NCBI RefSeq assembly: GCF_000745315.1
Contig: NZ_JQNQ01000001.1
Location: forward strand, 2,852,001-2,916,000
From: Salegentibacter sp. Hel_I_6
Lineage (GTDB): Bacteria > Bacteroidota > Bacteroidia > Flavobacteriales > Flavobacteriaceae
DNA length: 64,000 nucleotides
Direction: 5' to 3'
The position numbers and the translations under genes were made by a program. This document shows, in pieces, positions 8,404 to 17,039 of the stretch. The notes below the pieces were generated by a model. It was not told the DNA's origin. It saw only the letters and a list, made by a program, of their open reading frames with translations, and ran no database searches. The number at the start of each line of letters is the position of its first letter. The stretch's first letter is position 1.

Positions 8404-9096
8404 ATGAACAGATATTTTCTACTAATTTTTATTAGCATTTTTTGCGTGACTTTTTCCCGGGCTCAGGAATATAGTTTTGGAATAAAAGGAGGAGCTAATT
8501 ATGCAACAACAGCGGGAACCATAACTGGCGAAAGCTCTGGAGCAGGTTTTTTTAATGGAACTGTAGAAGCCGAATCTAAGGTTGGTTTCCATGCAGGGGC
8601 GTTTTTTGAATTGCGTTTCGGTAAGTTCTTTGTTAGACCTGAGGTAATGTATAACTCTATTGAAACAGAATTCGATTTTCCTTCCAGACCATCTATCTAT
8701 GCGGTTGAGAAGTTAAGTATTCCATTACTTTTTGGGTATAATGTATGGGGTCCCATAGATGTTTATGCTGGTCCTGCATATCAAAGTATTCTTAATGCAA
8801 GTATGGATGGAACACAACCTCAAACTAAAACAATTATAGTTCAAAATACCCCTTTGGCTGCACAGGCCGGTGTAAAAGCAAGATTAGGTAGGTTTGAGCT
8901 CGGAGTACGATATGATCGCTCTTTAGCTTCTGAGGAGACAGATTCCTCATTGGATTTCGATAATGGTCAATTTGGCATTAACAGAGCTCCATTTAATGAT
9001 ATGAGATTACATCAGGTTTTGGTAAGCCTTAGCTTTAAGATAGGCGATAGCGAATCAAACACAGGTCGCAGACGAGGCGGCGGTTGTTATTTTTAA
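8404..9096 (+). CDS. Outer-membrane beta-barrel protein (PorT-like family)
   Basis: 231 residues from the ATG at 8404. That start puts a signal peptide (MNRYFLLIFISIFCVTFSRA, cleavage near AQ) at the N-terminus; the in-frame ATG at 8359 adds 15 residues that would displace it. The mature protein starts EYSFGIKGGANYATT and has alternating amphipathic strands ending in LVSLSFKIG, as in the PorT/OMP_b-brl family of small Bacteroidetes porin-like barrels. A short glycine/arginine tail with GRRRGGGCYF follows. Function unknown. A terminator follows it. Confidence 0.85.
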   Translation: MNRYFLLIFISIFCVTFSRAQEYSFGIKGGANYATTAGTITGESSGAGFFNGTVEAESKVGFHAGAFFELRFGKFFVRPEVMYNSIETEFDFPSRPSIYAVEKLSIPLLFGYNVWGPIDVYAGPAYQSILNASMDGTQPQTKTIIVQNTPLAAQAGVKARLGRFELGVRYDRSLASEETDSSLDFDNGQFGINRAPFNDMRLHQVLVSLSFKIGDSESNTGRRRGGGCYF

Positions 9097-9120
9097 GACA
9101 TAAGAATTCAAAAATCAATC

Positions 9121-9160
9121 TAAAGCCTTAATTGTTAATTTTTCAATTAAGGCTTTTTTA
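9121..9160 (+). terminator. Intrinsic terminator of the beta-barrel gene
   Basis: Stem AAAGCCTTAATTG / CAATTAAGGCTTT with loop TTAATTTTT, followed by T residues. The stem is 13 bases and perfect. Confidence 0.9.
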
Positions 9161-9234
9161 TATGCATTATTCTAAATTAAACGACTTAAAATCATTAAAT
9201 TGATAGGTATATTTACACGGTTAAATCTATCGCG

Positions 9235-9918
9235 ATGAAAGACCTTTATTCCATAAAACCCAAAAAACGCAAACGTCTTATATTAGTTCTTAGTGTTTTT
9301 TTTGCATTATTACTACTTACAGAATTTATTGAAAAAAGAAGCTTAAAGAGTATAGATGAAGATTTTTCTTCCCTATATCAGGATAGACTTTTGCCAGCTT
9401 CCCAGATGTATGAGCTTTCTGAATTGCTTCATGAAAAAAGAATGCTTTTTGAAAATGTAAATGACAATTCTGGGGTTGTAAAATTCAACTTAGCAGAAAT
9501 AACAGCTTATAATAATCAGATTGATCAAGTATTACATGATTATGGGAAAACCTATCTAGTAAATAAAGAAGAGGTTTATTTTAAAGATTTTAAAAAGCAT
9601 TATCAGGAATACTTAATACTGGAAAATACAATTATTAACAATTTACAGGAAGGAGCCTATAATAAAGCTGATTATCTTATCAATAAAAATGCGGAAGATT
9701 TTTTTAAAATTTTAAATCTCGATTTGCATAATATTGCCAGTGTTCAGCCAGAGGTAGGCAAACAACTTATGGCTCACTACAAAACCAGCTCTGGAATCAC
9801 TTCACTTCTTTATTACTTTAAAATTGCTCTTACTATTCTTATAGGTTTGTTTGTGTTACGTCTTTTAGGTTTGGAGCAATTACTCCGCCATCCCAGGCAA
9901 AAGTTTGAACTTAACTGA
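9235..9918 (+). CDS. Membrane protein with a four-helix-bundle (4HB_MCP-like) periplasmic domain
   Basis: 227 residues. A basic N-terminus (KPKKRKR) is followed by a membrane helix at about residues 14-31, a helical periplasmic region of about 155 residues (LLPASQMYELSELLHEKRML is the typical opening), and a second membrane helix at about 188-210. This is the ligand-sensing module of methyl-accepting chemoreceptors, but no HAMP or signalling domain follows. Similar stand-alone proteins are common in Bacteroidetes lacking flagellar chemotaxis; their role is unknown. It stands alone between a terminator and the long leader of the exopolysaccharide locus. Confidence 0.8.
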   Translation: MKDLYSIKPKKRKRLILVLSVFFALLLLTEFIEKRSLKSIDEDFSSLYQDRLLPASQMYELSELLHEKRMLFENVNDNSGVVKFNLAEITAYNNQIDQVLHDYGKTYLVNKEEVYFKDFKKHYQEYLILENTIINNLQEGAYNKADYLINKNAEDFFKILNLDLHNIASVQPEVGKQLMAHYKTSSGITSLLYYFKIALTILIGLFVLRLLGLEQLLRHPRQKFELN

Positions 9919-10486
9919 ATATGTATTCTATAAAGTGAAAATATGTAAGAAATTTCTCTAATCTCATATGTTATAGGAATCAACTTTAATTCCTTACTAT
10001 ATATTTTCCCCAACCAAGCCACTTTTCGTTTTTAATTAAAATTATTCTTATTAAAATAGATGATTTCCCCTATACTTTGATATGATAATGTTAAATAATT
10101 TTGGTTTATGGTAAAAAATCTTTTGCAGATTAACAAAATATTTGGTATTATGTCGAAAATTAGTTTTCTCTAAAACTATTATGCTTAGTTTTACTTCAAG
10201 ATTAGATGCCTCTACCTTCTAATTAAAGCCCCCACCGTTGCTTTTATTTATTGTTTACCCTGCTACGAATTAATCTCCCAAAGATTGTTTCGTAATAATA
10301 CTATTATATAAAAATGATAATTCCAAAACTGAAGCCCCATCTTCTTTTTCATATAAGTCCCCAACTTATTCTTTCTCAACTTAGGTGATATTCCCTTTAT
10401 AAGCAAAAATTGGGACTCACGGAGGCGAAGCCATGTAATAGATTTTATTAGCCACCGCCGTTATTATAAATTTTAAAAAAATCAGA
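9919..10486. other. Gene-free leader upstream of the exopolysaccharide locus
   Basis: 568 bases with no credible coding region on either strand. It is A/T-rich with scattered C-rich patches. A hairpin ATAAGT-CCCCA-ACTTAT occurs at 10353-10369, and part of it (AGTCCCCAA) could instead pair with TTGGGACT near 10410. The promoter of the locus is expected here, but I cannot place a convincing Bacteroidetes -33/-7 pair. Confidence 0.5.
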
Positions 10487-11599
10487 ATGAAAGTAGCTTT
10501 AATTACAGGTGTTACCGGCCAGGATGGCTCATATTTAAGCGAATTTTTGCTCGATAAGGGTTATATGGTGCACGGTATTAAAAGGAGGACCTCTCAATTC
10601 AATACAGATCGAATTGACCATCTTTATCAGGATCCGCACGAAACACACCGTAATTTTATATTGCATTATGGTGATATGACAGATAGTACTAATTTAATTC
10701 GGCTTATTCAATTAATACAACCAGATGAAATCTATAATCTGGCGGCAATGAGTCACGTTCAGGTTTCTTTCGAAATTCCAGAATATACGGGAAATACAGA
10801 TGGATTAGGAACTCTTAGAATACTGGACGCCGTTAGATTATTAGGTTTGGAAAAGAAGACACGGATTTATCAGGCGTCAACTTCAGAATTATACGGGAAA
10901 GTACAGGAAGTCCCTCAGTCTGAAACCACCCCCTTCTATCCAAGAAGTCCTTATGCGGTAGCTAAGTTATATGCCTACTGGATAACGGTTAATTACCGGG
11001 AGGCTTATAAAATGTTTGCCTGTAATGGAATATTATTCAATCATGAATCACCGGTAAGGGGAGAAACTTTTGTTACGCGAAAAATTACAAGGGCAGTTGC
11101 TAGAATCGCCCTTGGCTTACAGGAAAAAATATTCCTTGGTAACCTGGATGCTCGACGTGACTGGGGTCATGCTAAAGACTATGTTAGAATGATGTGGATG
11201 ATTTTACAAGCAGATGAGCCCGAAGATTGGGTGATCGCTACAGGAAAAACCACAAGCGTTAGAGATTTTGTCAGGATGGCCTTTGCTGAGGTAGGCATAG
11301 AGTTGAAATTTGAAGGAAAGGGTATAAATGAAAAAGCTATAGTAACTCAGTGTGAGAAACCTGACTTTAAAATTCCAATTGGAACTGAAGTTCTTTCTGT
11401 CAATCCTAGGTATTTTAGACCGACAGAAGTAGAATTACTGATTGGAGATGCTTCAAAAGCAAAAAACAAATTAGGTTGGGTTCCGGAATTTGAATTGCAA
11501 GACTTAATTAAGGAAATGGTAGAAAGTGATCTCAATCTAATGAGGAAAGAGCAATGTTTAAAGGATGTTGGTTTTACAGTTATGAATTATTATGAATGA
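10487..11599 (+). CDS. gmd: GDP-mannose 4,6-dehydratase
   Basis: A 370-residue extended short-chain dehydrogenase. It converts GDP-D-mannose to GDP-4-keto-6-deoxy-D-mannose, the first step to GDP-L-fucose. The NADP-binding motif GVTGQDGSYL is at residues 8-17, the active-site pair is Tyr156/Lys160 in YPRSPYAVAK, and STSE (131-134) lies upstream. NHESPVRGETFVTRKITRAV is a family signature. It is the first gene of the exopolysaccharide locus, 24 bases before the GDP-fucose synthase gene that uses its product. GDP-mannose synthesis genes are not in the window and must be elsewhere. Confidence 0.96.
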   Translation: MKVALITGVTGQDGSYLSEFLLDKGYMVHGIKRRTSQFNTDRIDHLYQDPHETHRNFILHYGDMTDSTNLIRLIQLIQPDEIYNLAAMSHVQVSFEIPEYTGNTDGLGTLRILDAVRLLGLEKKTRIYQASTSELYGKVQEVPQSETTPFYPRSPYAVAKLYAYWITVNYREAYKMFACNGILFNHESPVRGETFVTRKITRAVARIALGLQEKIFLGNLDARRDWGHAKDYVRMMWMILQADEPEDWVIATGKTTSVRDFVRMAFAEVGIELKFEGKGINEKAIVTQCEKPDFKIPIGTEVLSVNPRYFRPTEVELLIGDASKAKNKLGWVPEFELQDLIKEMVESDLNLMRKEQCLKDVGFTVMNYYE

Positions 11600-11623
11600 T
11601 AAGTATTGAGAAATAAAAACTAA

Positions 11624-12787
11624 ATGGAAAAAAACGCCAAAATTTACGTAGCAGGACATACTGGTCTGGTCGGGAGTGCTATTCTAAAGCAACTAAGGTT
11701 GAAAGGCTATACTCAAATAATAACAAGAACTCATAAGGAGCTTGAATTGATGGATTGTATTGCTGTTGAAGATTTCTTTAGAGAAGAGAAACCTGAATAC
11801 GTTTTCCTGGCGGCTGCAAAAGTAGGTGGAATTATAGCAAACAATAGTTATCGCGCAGAATTTCTTTATGAAAATAGTATGATACAAAATAACATAATTC
11901 ATCACTCATACCTTAATAATGTTAAGAAGTTGATGTTTTTAGGCAGCACCTGTATCTATCCGAAAAATTGTAAACAGCCTATTAAAGAAGAATATTTGTT
12001 AACCGGGCCTTTAGAATACACCAATGAACCTTATGCAATTGCTAAAATAGCGGGAATTAAGTTGTGCGAAAGTTATAATCTTCAGTATGGAACAAATTTT
12101 ATAAGCGTAATGCCAACGAATTTATATGGTCCTGCAGATAACTTTAACCTAGAAACAGCCCATGTTTTACCAGCATTAATAAGAAAGATTTATTTAGGAA
12201 AAGCACTGGAAGAAAATGAGTGGGAAAAGATTAAGGATGATCTCAATTACCGGCCCATAGAAGGAATTACTGGAAAGGCTGAAAAAACCGAGATTTTAAG
12301 TGTTTTAGAAAAATTTGGTGTAAGAATGAAAAGAGCAAGTTACCAGACAGTTGACACTAAGAAAATGGTTTCTATTGAAATATGGGGAACAGGGAAACCC
12401 TATCGGGAGTTTATGTGGAGCGAAGAGATGGCAGATGCCTGTATCTTTTTAATGGAGAAAAGGAATTTTCAGGATATTGTATCACTTCAAGATAATAACG
12501 GGAGTACAATTCAGGAGGTACGTAATACTCATATCAACATTGGAACAGGTAAGGAAATATCCGTCGCTCAATTAGCAGAAATGACTAAAAGAATAATTGG
12601 TTTTGAAGGAGAATTATTTTTTAATACCGAAATGCCGGATGGGACCTATCGCAAACTAACGGATATTTCCAAGCTAAGGGCTTTAGGCTGGAAAGCTCAG
12701 GTGGAATTAGATGAGGGCATAGAAAGGTTATATAATTGGTATAAGAATAGCATTTATAAAAAAATCAAATTTAACTTGAAAACTTAG
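11624..12787 (+). CDS. fcl: GDP-L-fucose synthase
   Basis: A 387-residue SDR epimerase-reductase that converts GDP-4-keto-6-deoxy-mannose to GDP-L-fucose. The nucleotide motif GHTGLVGSAI is at residues 11-20 and the catalytic pair is Tyr137/Lys141 in EPYAIAK; FLGSTCIYPK is diagnostic. It is longer than the E. coli enzyme (321 residues) through an insertion of about 45-60 residues near 200-255, just before IWGTGKPYREFMWSEEMADA. As I recall, such an insertion is seen in other Bacteroidetes homologues. It forms a pair with gmd. Confidence 0.95.
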   Translation: MEKNAKIYVAGHTGLVGSAILKQLRLKGYTQIITRTHKELELMDCIAVEDFFREEKPEYVFLAAAKVGGIIANNSYRAEFLYENSMIQNNIIHHSYLNNVKKLMFLGSTCIYPKNCKQPIKEEYLLTGPLEYTNEPYAIAKIAGIKLCESYNLQYGTNFISVMPTNLYGPADNFNLETAHVLPALIRKIYLGKALEENEWEKIKDDLNYRPIEGITGKAEKTEILSVLEKFGVRMKRASYQTVDTKKMVSIEIWGTGKPYREFMWSEEMADACIFLMEKRNFQDIVSLQDNNGSTIQEVRNTHINIGTGKEISVAQLAEMTKRIIGFEGELFFNTEMPDGTYRKLTDISKLRALGWKAQVELDEGIERLYNWYKNSIYKKIKFNLKT

Positions 12788-12856
12788 GTCTCTGCAAGTG
12801 AGGGAATCAGCTATTAAAAACTTAAAAGGGGTGAAGTTTAAAATTGCTTAAAGATT

Positions 12857-14185
12857 ATGAAGGATCTGCTTCAAAGTATAAGTATTAAGATTGAAAGCGG
12901 ATCTTTTATAACCAAAGGTCAAATAAGGCTAATTAGTTCGTTCCTGGTCGGTCAGGGGGTCGTACAATTTGTACAGTTACTTACCGGGTTTCTTCTTATA
13001 AGATGGTTAACAGTGGAGCAATATGCCCAATATAGTGTAGCCTTTGCCTTTCAATCTACCGCGCAGATTTTAGTGGAGTTGGGTTTTTCTGGTTCTGTAA
13101 TTGCACTAGTTGGATCAAGGGTTTATAATAAAGAGGTTTTAGGGGGCTATATAAAAGCTGGTAAATTTTTTAGAAATAGGCTTTTTGCTGTTGTGGGAGT
13201 AATATGCTTAGTAGGTTTTCCAATCATAACTTCTCATCATCAATGGCCCTATTATATTACGATCTTATTATTGGTTGCCATTTTAAGCAATTTATATCTT
13301 TCAGGAAACAGTGCCTTTTATGCAAGCCCTTTAATAATACACGCAAGACTTAAAGATTTTTATAGAATCCAATTAAAAAGCGGTTTATTCCGTTTGAGTT
13401 TCCTGGGGATTCTTAGCATTTTTTCTATCATTAATGCCTGGTTGGCTGCATTGGCAACAAGTTTTTTGATATGGTATAATGGAAAACACTATAAAGACAG
13501 GTCTCAGGAATATATAATAGAACCAGCGAGCAGCTCTTCTGAAACTAAAAAAGAAATGCTGCAGTACGTAAAACCGGTTATGCCTGGAATTATCTACTCA
13601 GCTTTTAGCGCGCAAATAGCACTTTTTCTCATAAGCATTTTTGGAAATACTCAAAATATAGCGGAAGTAGGTGCTTTAGGAAGAGTTGGACAAATTTTTT
13701 TTATTTTGAATGCAGCAAGCTCAACCTTAATCGTTCCCTTTCTAGCAAGGCAGCCTGGAGAGGGTCTTAGTAAAAAATATTTTTCAATTATTTCAGGGGC
13801 TTTAGCAATTGCGGCATTACTATCAATCATCGCTTTTTTATTTCCTCAACCATTTTTATGGATAATGGGTAGTAAATATGATCATTTAGATCGAGAAGTC
13901 GGTTTGCTTGTTCTCAATTCAGCAATCATTTTTCTCAATGTAGTGATGTGGGATATGAATTGTTCAAGGAAATGGTTGTGGTATTGGATACCAATAGTAA
14001 GTATCTCTTCGAATATCCTGTTACAGATATTTTTAATTTTTAAAATGGACCTTAATACAACTTATAACGTACTTATTTACGCAATAATTTTAAGTGTATT
14101 TAATCTTTCAAATAAAGTCCTTGTTGCATTCATAGGATTAAAAAAGACAAAAGATGAAGTTAATTTACTTTCAGAAGGTTCCTAA
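12857..14185 (+). CDS. wzx: Polysaccharide flippase (Wzx-like, MOP superfamily)
   Basis: A 442-residue integral membrane protein with about 12 hydrophobic helices and few charged residues between them. The N-terminal pattern (QIRLISSFLVGQGVVQFVQLLTGFLLIRWL) resembles Wzx/oligosaccharide flippases. It would move the undecaprenyl-linked repeat unit to the periplasmic face. It is the only flippase in a locus that also has a polymerase and a Wza/Wzc pair, which fits the Wzx/Wzy-dependent route. Its 3' end overlaps the pyruvyltransferase gene by 32 bases in another frame. Confidence 0.85.
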   Translation: MKDLLQSISIKIESGSFITKGQIRLISSFLVGQGVVQFVQLLTGFLLIRWLTVEQYAQYSVAFAFQSTAQILVELGFSGSVIALVGSRVYNKEVLGGYIKAGKFFRNRLFAVVGVICLVGFPIITSHHQWPYYITILLLVAILSNLYLSGNSAFYASPLIIHARLKDFYRIQLKSGLFRLSFLGILSIFSIINAWLAALATSFLIWYNGKHYKDRSQEYIIEPASSSSETKKEMLQYVKPVMPGIIYSAFSAQIALFLISIFGNTQNIAEVGALGRVGQIFFILNAASSTLIVPFLARQPGEGLSKKYFSIISGALAIAALLSIIAFLFPQPFLWIMGSKYDHLDREVGLLVLNSAIIFLNVVMWDMNCSRKWLWYWIPIVSISSNILLQIFLIFKMDLNTTYNVLIYAIILSVFNLSNKVLVAFIGLKKTKDEVNLLSEGS

Positions 14186-15056
14186 TTTTGGAGATGCACT
14201 AAATCCATTAATCTTTGATAGGTTCTTTCCCGGTTTTTTTGATGAAAAGGAGGATGAGGTGTTTTTGGGTATTGGATCTATTTTACATTTAAAATTTCCG
14301 CCCGAAACCAGAAAAATTGTATTTAGCACAGGCTATGCGTATTACGGCGATTTGCCTGTAATTGATAAAACCTATAATATTTCCTGCGTAAGGGGGCCTT
14401 TGACGGCAAAAGCACTTGGCCTGGATTCAAAACTAGGAATAACTGATGGAGCTGCATTATTGAGAAAAATGTATTTCCCGAATGAAACAAAGATTTTTGA
14501 TTATTCTTTTATGCCTCATCATGCGAGTCTTCATTTTAATGATTGGGAAAAAATATGCAACGAAATCGGATACAATTATATAGATCCTGCTGATGACATT
14601 CAAAAGGTCTTGCAGCAAATTTCACAATCTAAGGTCGTAATTGCCGAGGCTATGCACGGGGCTATTGTAGCAGATACATTAAGAGTTCCTTGGATACCGG
14701 TAAAACTTTATCCTACAATCAACGAATTCAAATGGAAAGACTGGACTGAATCATTGGCCTTGGAATATATACCAAACACGCTCCCTTCCATTTATTCCAG
14801 CCAGATGGTAAATCAAAAAATTGCCGCAAAATTTAGAGCAAAAGAAAGGGATTTATACGTGAGGGGAATTAGTAAAGTATATGAAACTTACCAGGACAAT
14901 TTCCTAAATAGGAGCCTGATTAAGCAATTTGCCGCATTAAAGTCAAAGCAACAGTTCTTAAGTAACGAGAAGTTACTAGATCAAAAGATAGAACAGCTTC
15001 TTGATAAAATAGAAATGATAAAATCTACCTATGGTTTTCTTCAAAAATCTAAATGA
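14154..15056 (+). CDS. Polysaccharide pyruvyltransferase family protein
   Basis: 300 residues. The opening KLIYFQKVPNFGDALNPLIF contains the NFGDALN motif of the CsaB/WcaK-type fold, followed by FLGIGSILH, VRGPLTAKALG, ITDGAALL and EAMHGAIVADTLRVP, all in the expected order. Such enzymes transfer pyruvate from phosphoenolpyruvate to a sugar, giving acidic ketals in exopolysaccharides. Some relatives act differently, so the exact donor is inferred. The start at 14154 lies inside the flippase gene; this long overlap suggests coupled translation. The last 70 residues are helical and charged. Confidence 0.85.
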   Translation: MKLIYFQKVPNFGDALNPLIFDRFFPGFFDEKEDEVFLGIGSILHLKFPPETRKIVFSTGYAYYGDLPVIDKTYNISCVRGPLTAKALGLDSKLGITDGAALLRKMYFPNETKIFDYSFMPHHASLHFNDWEKICNEIGYNYIDPADDIQKVLQQISQSKVVIAEAMHGAIVADTLRVPWIPVKLYPTINEFKWKDWTESLALEYIPNTLPSIYSSQMVNQKIAAKFRAKERDLYVRGISKVYETYQDNFLNRSLIKQFAALKSKQQFLSNEKLLDQKIEQLLDKIEMIKSTYGFLQKSK

Positions 15057-15111
15057 ATTATAGGTATGCAATGCGCTAATACTCTTTAGTGAATTAGTGA
15101 CGAAAATAACT

Positions 15112-15990
15112 ATGAAGAATCTGAAATTTAGTGTAATAATCCCCACTTGCCATAGAAATGAATTACTGGCAGAATGTTTAGAGAAGCTTTCTAAACAGGA
15201 TTATTCATTAGATCAAATCGAAATAATCGTGACCGATGATGGGAAAGTAAGCACAGCAAAACCTATGCTCGATTCATATTTTCCCTTTGTAAAATGGACT
15301 AAAGGTGCTGGTAGTGGGCCTGCTGCCAATAGGAATAATGGGGCCAGAATAGCAAAAGGGCAATGGTTGATATTTACAGATGATGATTGCCAGCCAGATC
15401 CATGCTGGATTGAAGAATATGAAAAAGCTGTGGAAAGCAATCCTGGGACCAAGGTTTTTGAAGGGCGTACTTATCCTGACAAATCGAAAATGGCCTTTAA
15501 TGAAGTAGCTCCGATCAATGAGACCGGAGGGCATATGCCTTCATGCAATTTTATGATTTCCCGGGAATTATATTGGGATCTGGGAGGCTTTGATGAAAAT
15601 TTTAAGTTCTATTTTGAAGATATGGATTTTAGCTATCGAATAAAATCGCTGGGTTTCTCCACTTTATTTCTCCCAAAAGCAGCAGTTTGCCATCCCTGGC
15701 GAAAAGTAGATGCCATCAGCTTTTGGAAGAACCGAAAATTTTACAAAGAGTCTTATTGGAAGTTTATAATCAAAGATGAAGAACTATTTAGATCGCATAA
15801 TTCTTTATTCTTTCTCAAGCAGTTTACAAAGGATCTGGTTTTTGACACCTTTAAAAACTTATTCCGATATAGAGCAAAGGGACTTATATACAACTTAAGT
15901 CACAGAATGATACATCTTGAACTTTTCTTCCGAACTCTTTTAAATTCTACCCCGTATAAGGATTTAAAAAAAGGTCTCCTTTTAGAGTAG
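15112..15990 (+). CDS. Family 2 glycosyltransferase
   Basis: About 292 residues from the ATG at 15112 (an in-frame GTG at 15097 would add five). The GT-A core begins KFSVIIPTCHRNELLAECL. Nucleotide-sugar and metal-binding acidic motifs are VTDDGK and FTDDDCQPD, and ETGGHMPSCNFMISRELYWD followed by FYFEDMDFSYRIKSLG is the acceptor/catalytic-base region. It adds one sugar to the lipid-linked repeat unit; donor unknown. It stands about 55 bases after the pyruvyltransferase gene and about 80 before the exostosin-like gene. Confidence 0.9.
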   Translation: MKNLKFSVIIPTCHRNELLAECLEKLSKQDYSLDQIEIIVTDDGKVSTAKPMLDSYFPFVKWTKGAGSGPAANRNNGARIAKGQWLIFTDDDCQPDPCWIEEYEKAVESNPGTKVFEGRTYPDKSKMAFNEVAPINETGGHMPSCNFMISRELYWDLGGFDENFKFYFEDMDFSYRIKSLGFSTLFLPKAAVCHPWRKVDAISFWKNRKFYKESYWKFIIKDEELFRSHNSLFFLKQFTKDLVFDTFKNLFRYRAKGLIYNLSHRMIHLELFFRTLLNSTPYKDLKKGLLLE

Positions 15991-16070
15991 CTATTTAGAG
16001 CAAATCAGTGGTCCAAATGGTGATCAAATATTCAATTCATTGATTATCTGTAATTAATAAATTTTTACTT

Positions 16071-17039
16071 ATGCAAGTTTACATTACGTCAGCCTATCCC
16101 TTTCACCCAAAAGATAATTTTGCCGCTTCCTGGTTGAAGGAATCAGCAGCGATGAATTCGGATGGGAAACATTCCGTTACTGAATATTCTGATAGGGCAG
16201 ATGTAATTTTGTTTGCAGAACATCACTCTAATGAGGATCCGTATTTTTTTCAGGTACTGAATAATGATTTATATAAGAAATATCCTCATAAATCGATTCT
16301 TTATAATGATGTAGATAAACCGATATCATTAATACCCAGTATCCTACCATCAATAGAAAAAAAATATTACAAAAATGATTTTACCAGATCAGGTCCTTAT
16401 ATAGCCAGGCATTGTGAAAATGAATCGGTTTCCGCTATAAAGGGAAAATTTAACAAGGAATTTTTATTTTCATTTATAGGGGCAGCAAGAACACACCCGA
16501 TAAGAAAAGAAATTCTATTATTAGAATCAGCCGCTGGGTTTTTAAAGGATACAAGTGATAAGAACCTGTGGGAACTTACTCCAGAATCAAAAAAGGAATA
16601 TGAGAAAGAATATGTGGATATAAGTTCTAGAAGTTATTTTGTTTTATGTCCCCGGGGAGAAGGGGTTAATTCTTATCGTTTATATGAAACCATGCAAATG
16701 GGGTTAACACCAGTAATTATTTCAGATGACTGGGTTCCAATGCAAGGACCTAATTGGGATAAATTCTCCATACGAATTGCCGAAAAAGATGTTACTCAAA
16801 TTCCTAGTATACTTAAAGAGAGACAGGATGAAGCAGCTAAAATGGGAGAATTAGCCCGTAGAAATTGGGAGCGTTGGTTTTCTAAAGAAGCTGGCTTTCA
16901 GGTGATAGCTTCTATGTGTGAAGAACTTATTAATGCTAATAATAGGAAAAAAAAGAGAATAGTTTACTCATATGGTCAGTTTTTTAGACCATTCCATTTC
17001 AGAAATCTATTAAGGTTTTATAAAAATAGCTTGATATGA
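16071..17039 (+). CDS. Exostosin-like (GT47-type) glycosyltransferase
   Basis: 322 residues. The central and C-terminal parts (FSFIGAARTHPIRKEIL, SYFVLCPRGEGVNSYRLYE, MQMGLTPVIISDDWVPM) match the exostosin family signature found in eukaryotic heparan sulfate polymerases and plant GT47 enzymes, and occasionally in bacterial polysaccharide loci. It likely transfers one sugar in the cytoplasm. Its stop overlaps the next start by 4 bases. The family assignment is good, the sugar unknown. Confidence 0.82.
   Translation: MQVYITSAYPFHPKDNFAASWLKESAAMNSDGKHSVTEYSDRADVILFAEHHSNEDPYFFQVLNNDLYKKYPHKSILYNDVDKPISLIPSILPSIEKKYYKNDFTRSGPYIARHCENESVSAIKGKFNKEFLFSFIGAARTHPIRKEILLLESAAGFLKDTSDKNLWELTPESKKEYEKEYVDISSRSYFVLCPRGEGVNSYRLYETMQMGLTPVIISDDWVPMQGPNWDKFSIRIAEKDVTQIPSILKERQDEAAKMGELARRNWERWFSKEAGFQVIASMCEELINANNRKKKRIVYSYGQFFRPFHFRNLLRFYKNSLI

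Noticed and set aside
9813..10022. Minus-strand frame of 69 residues after the four-helix-bundle gene
   Set aside because: Half of it is a shadow of the end of that gene and the rest is A/T-rich without a recognisable pattern.
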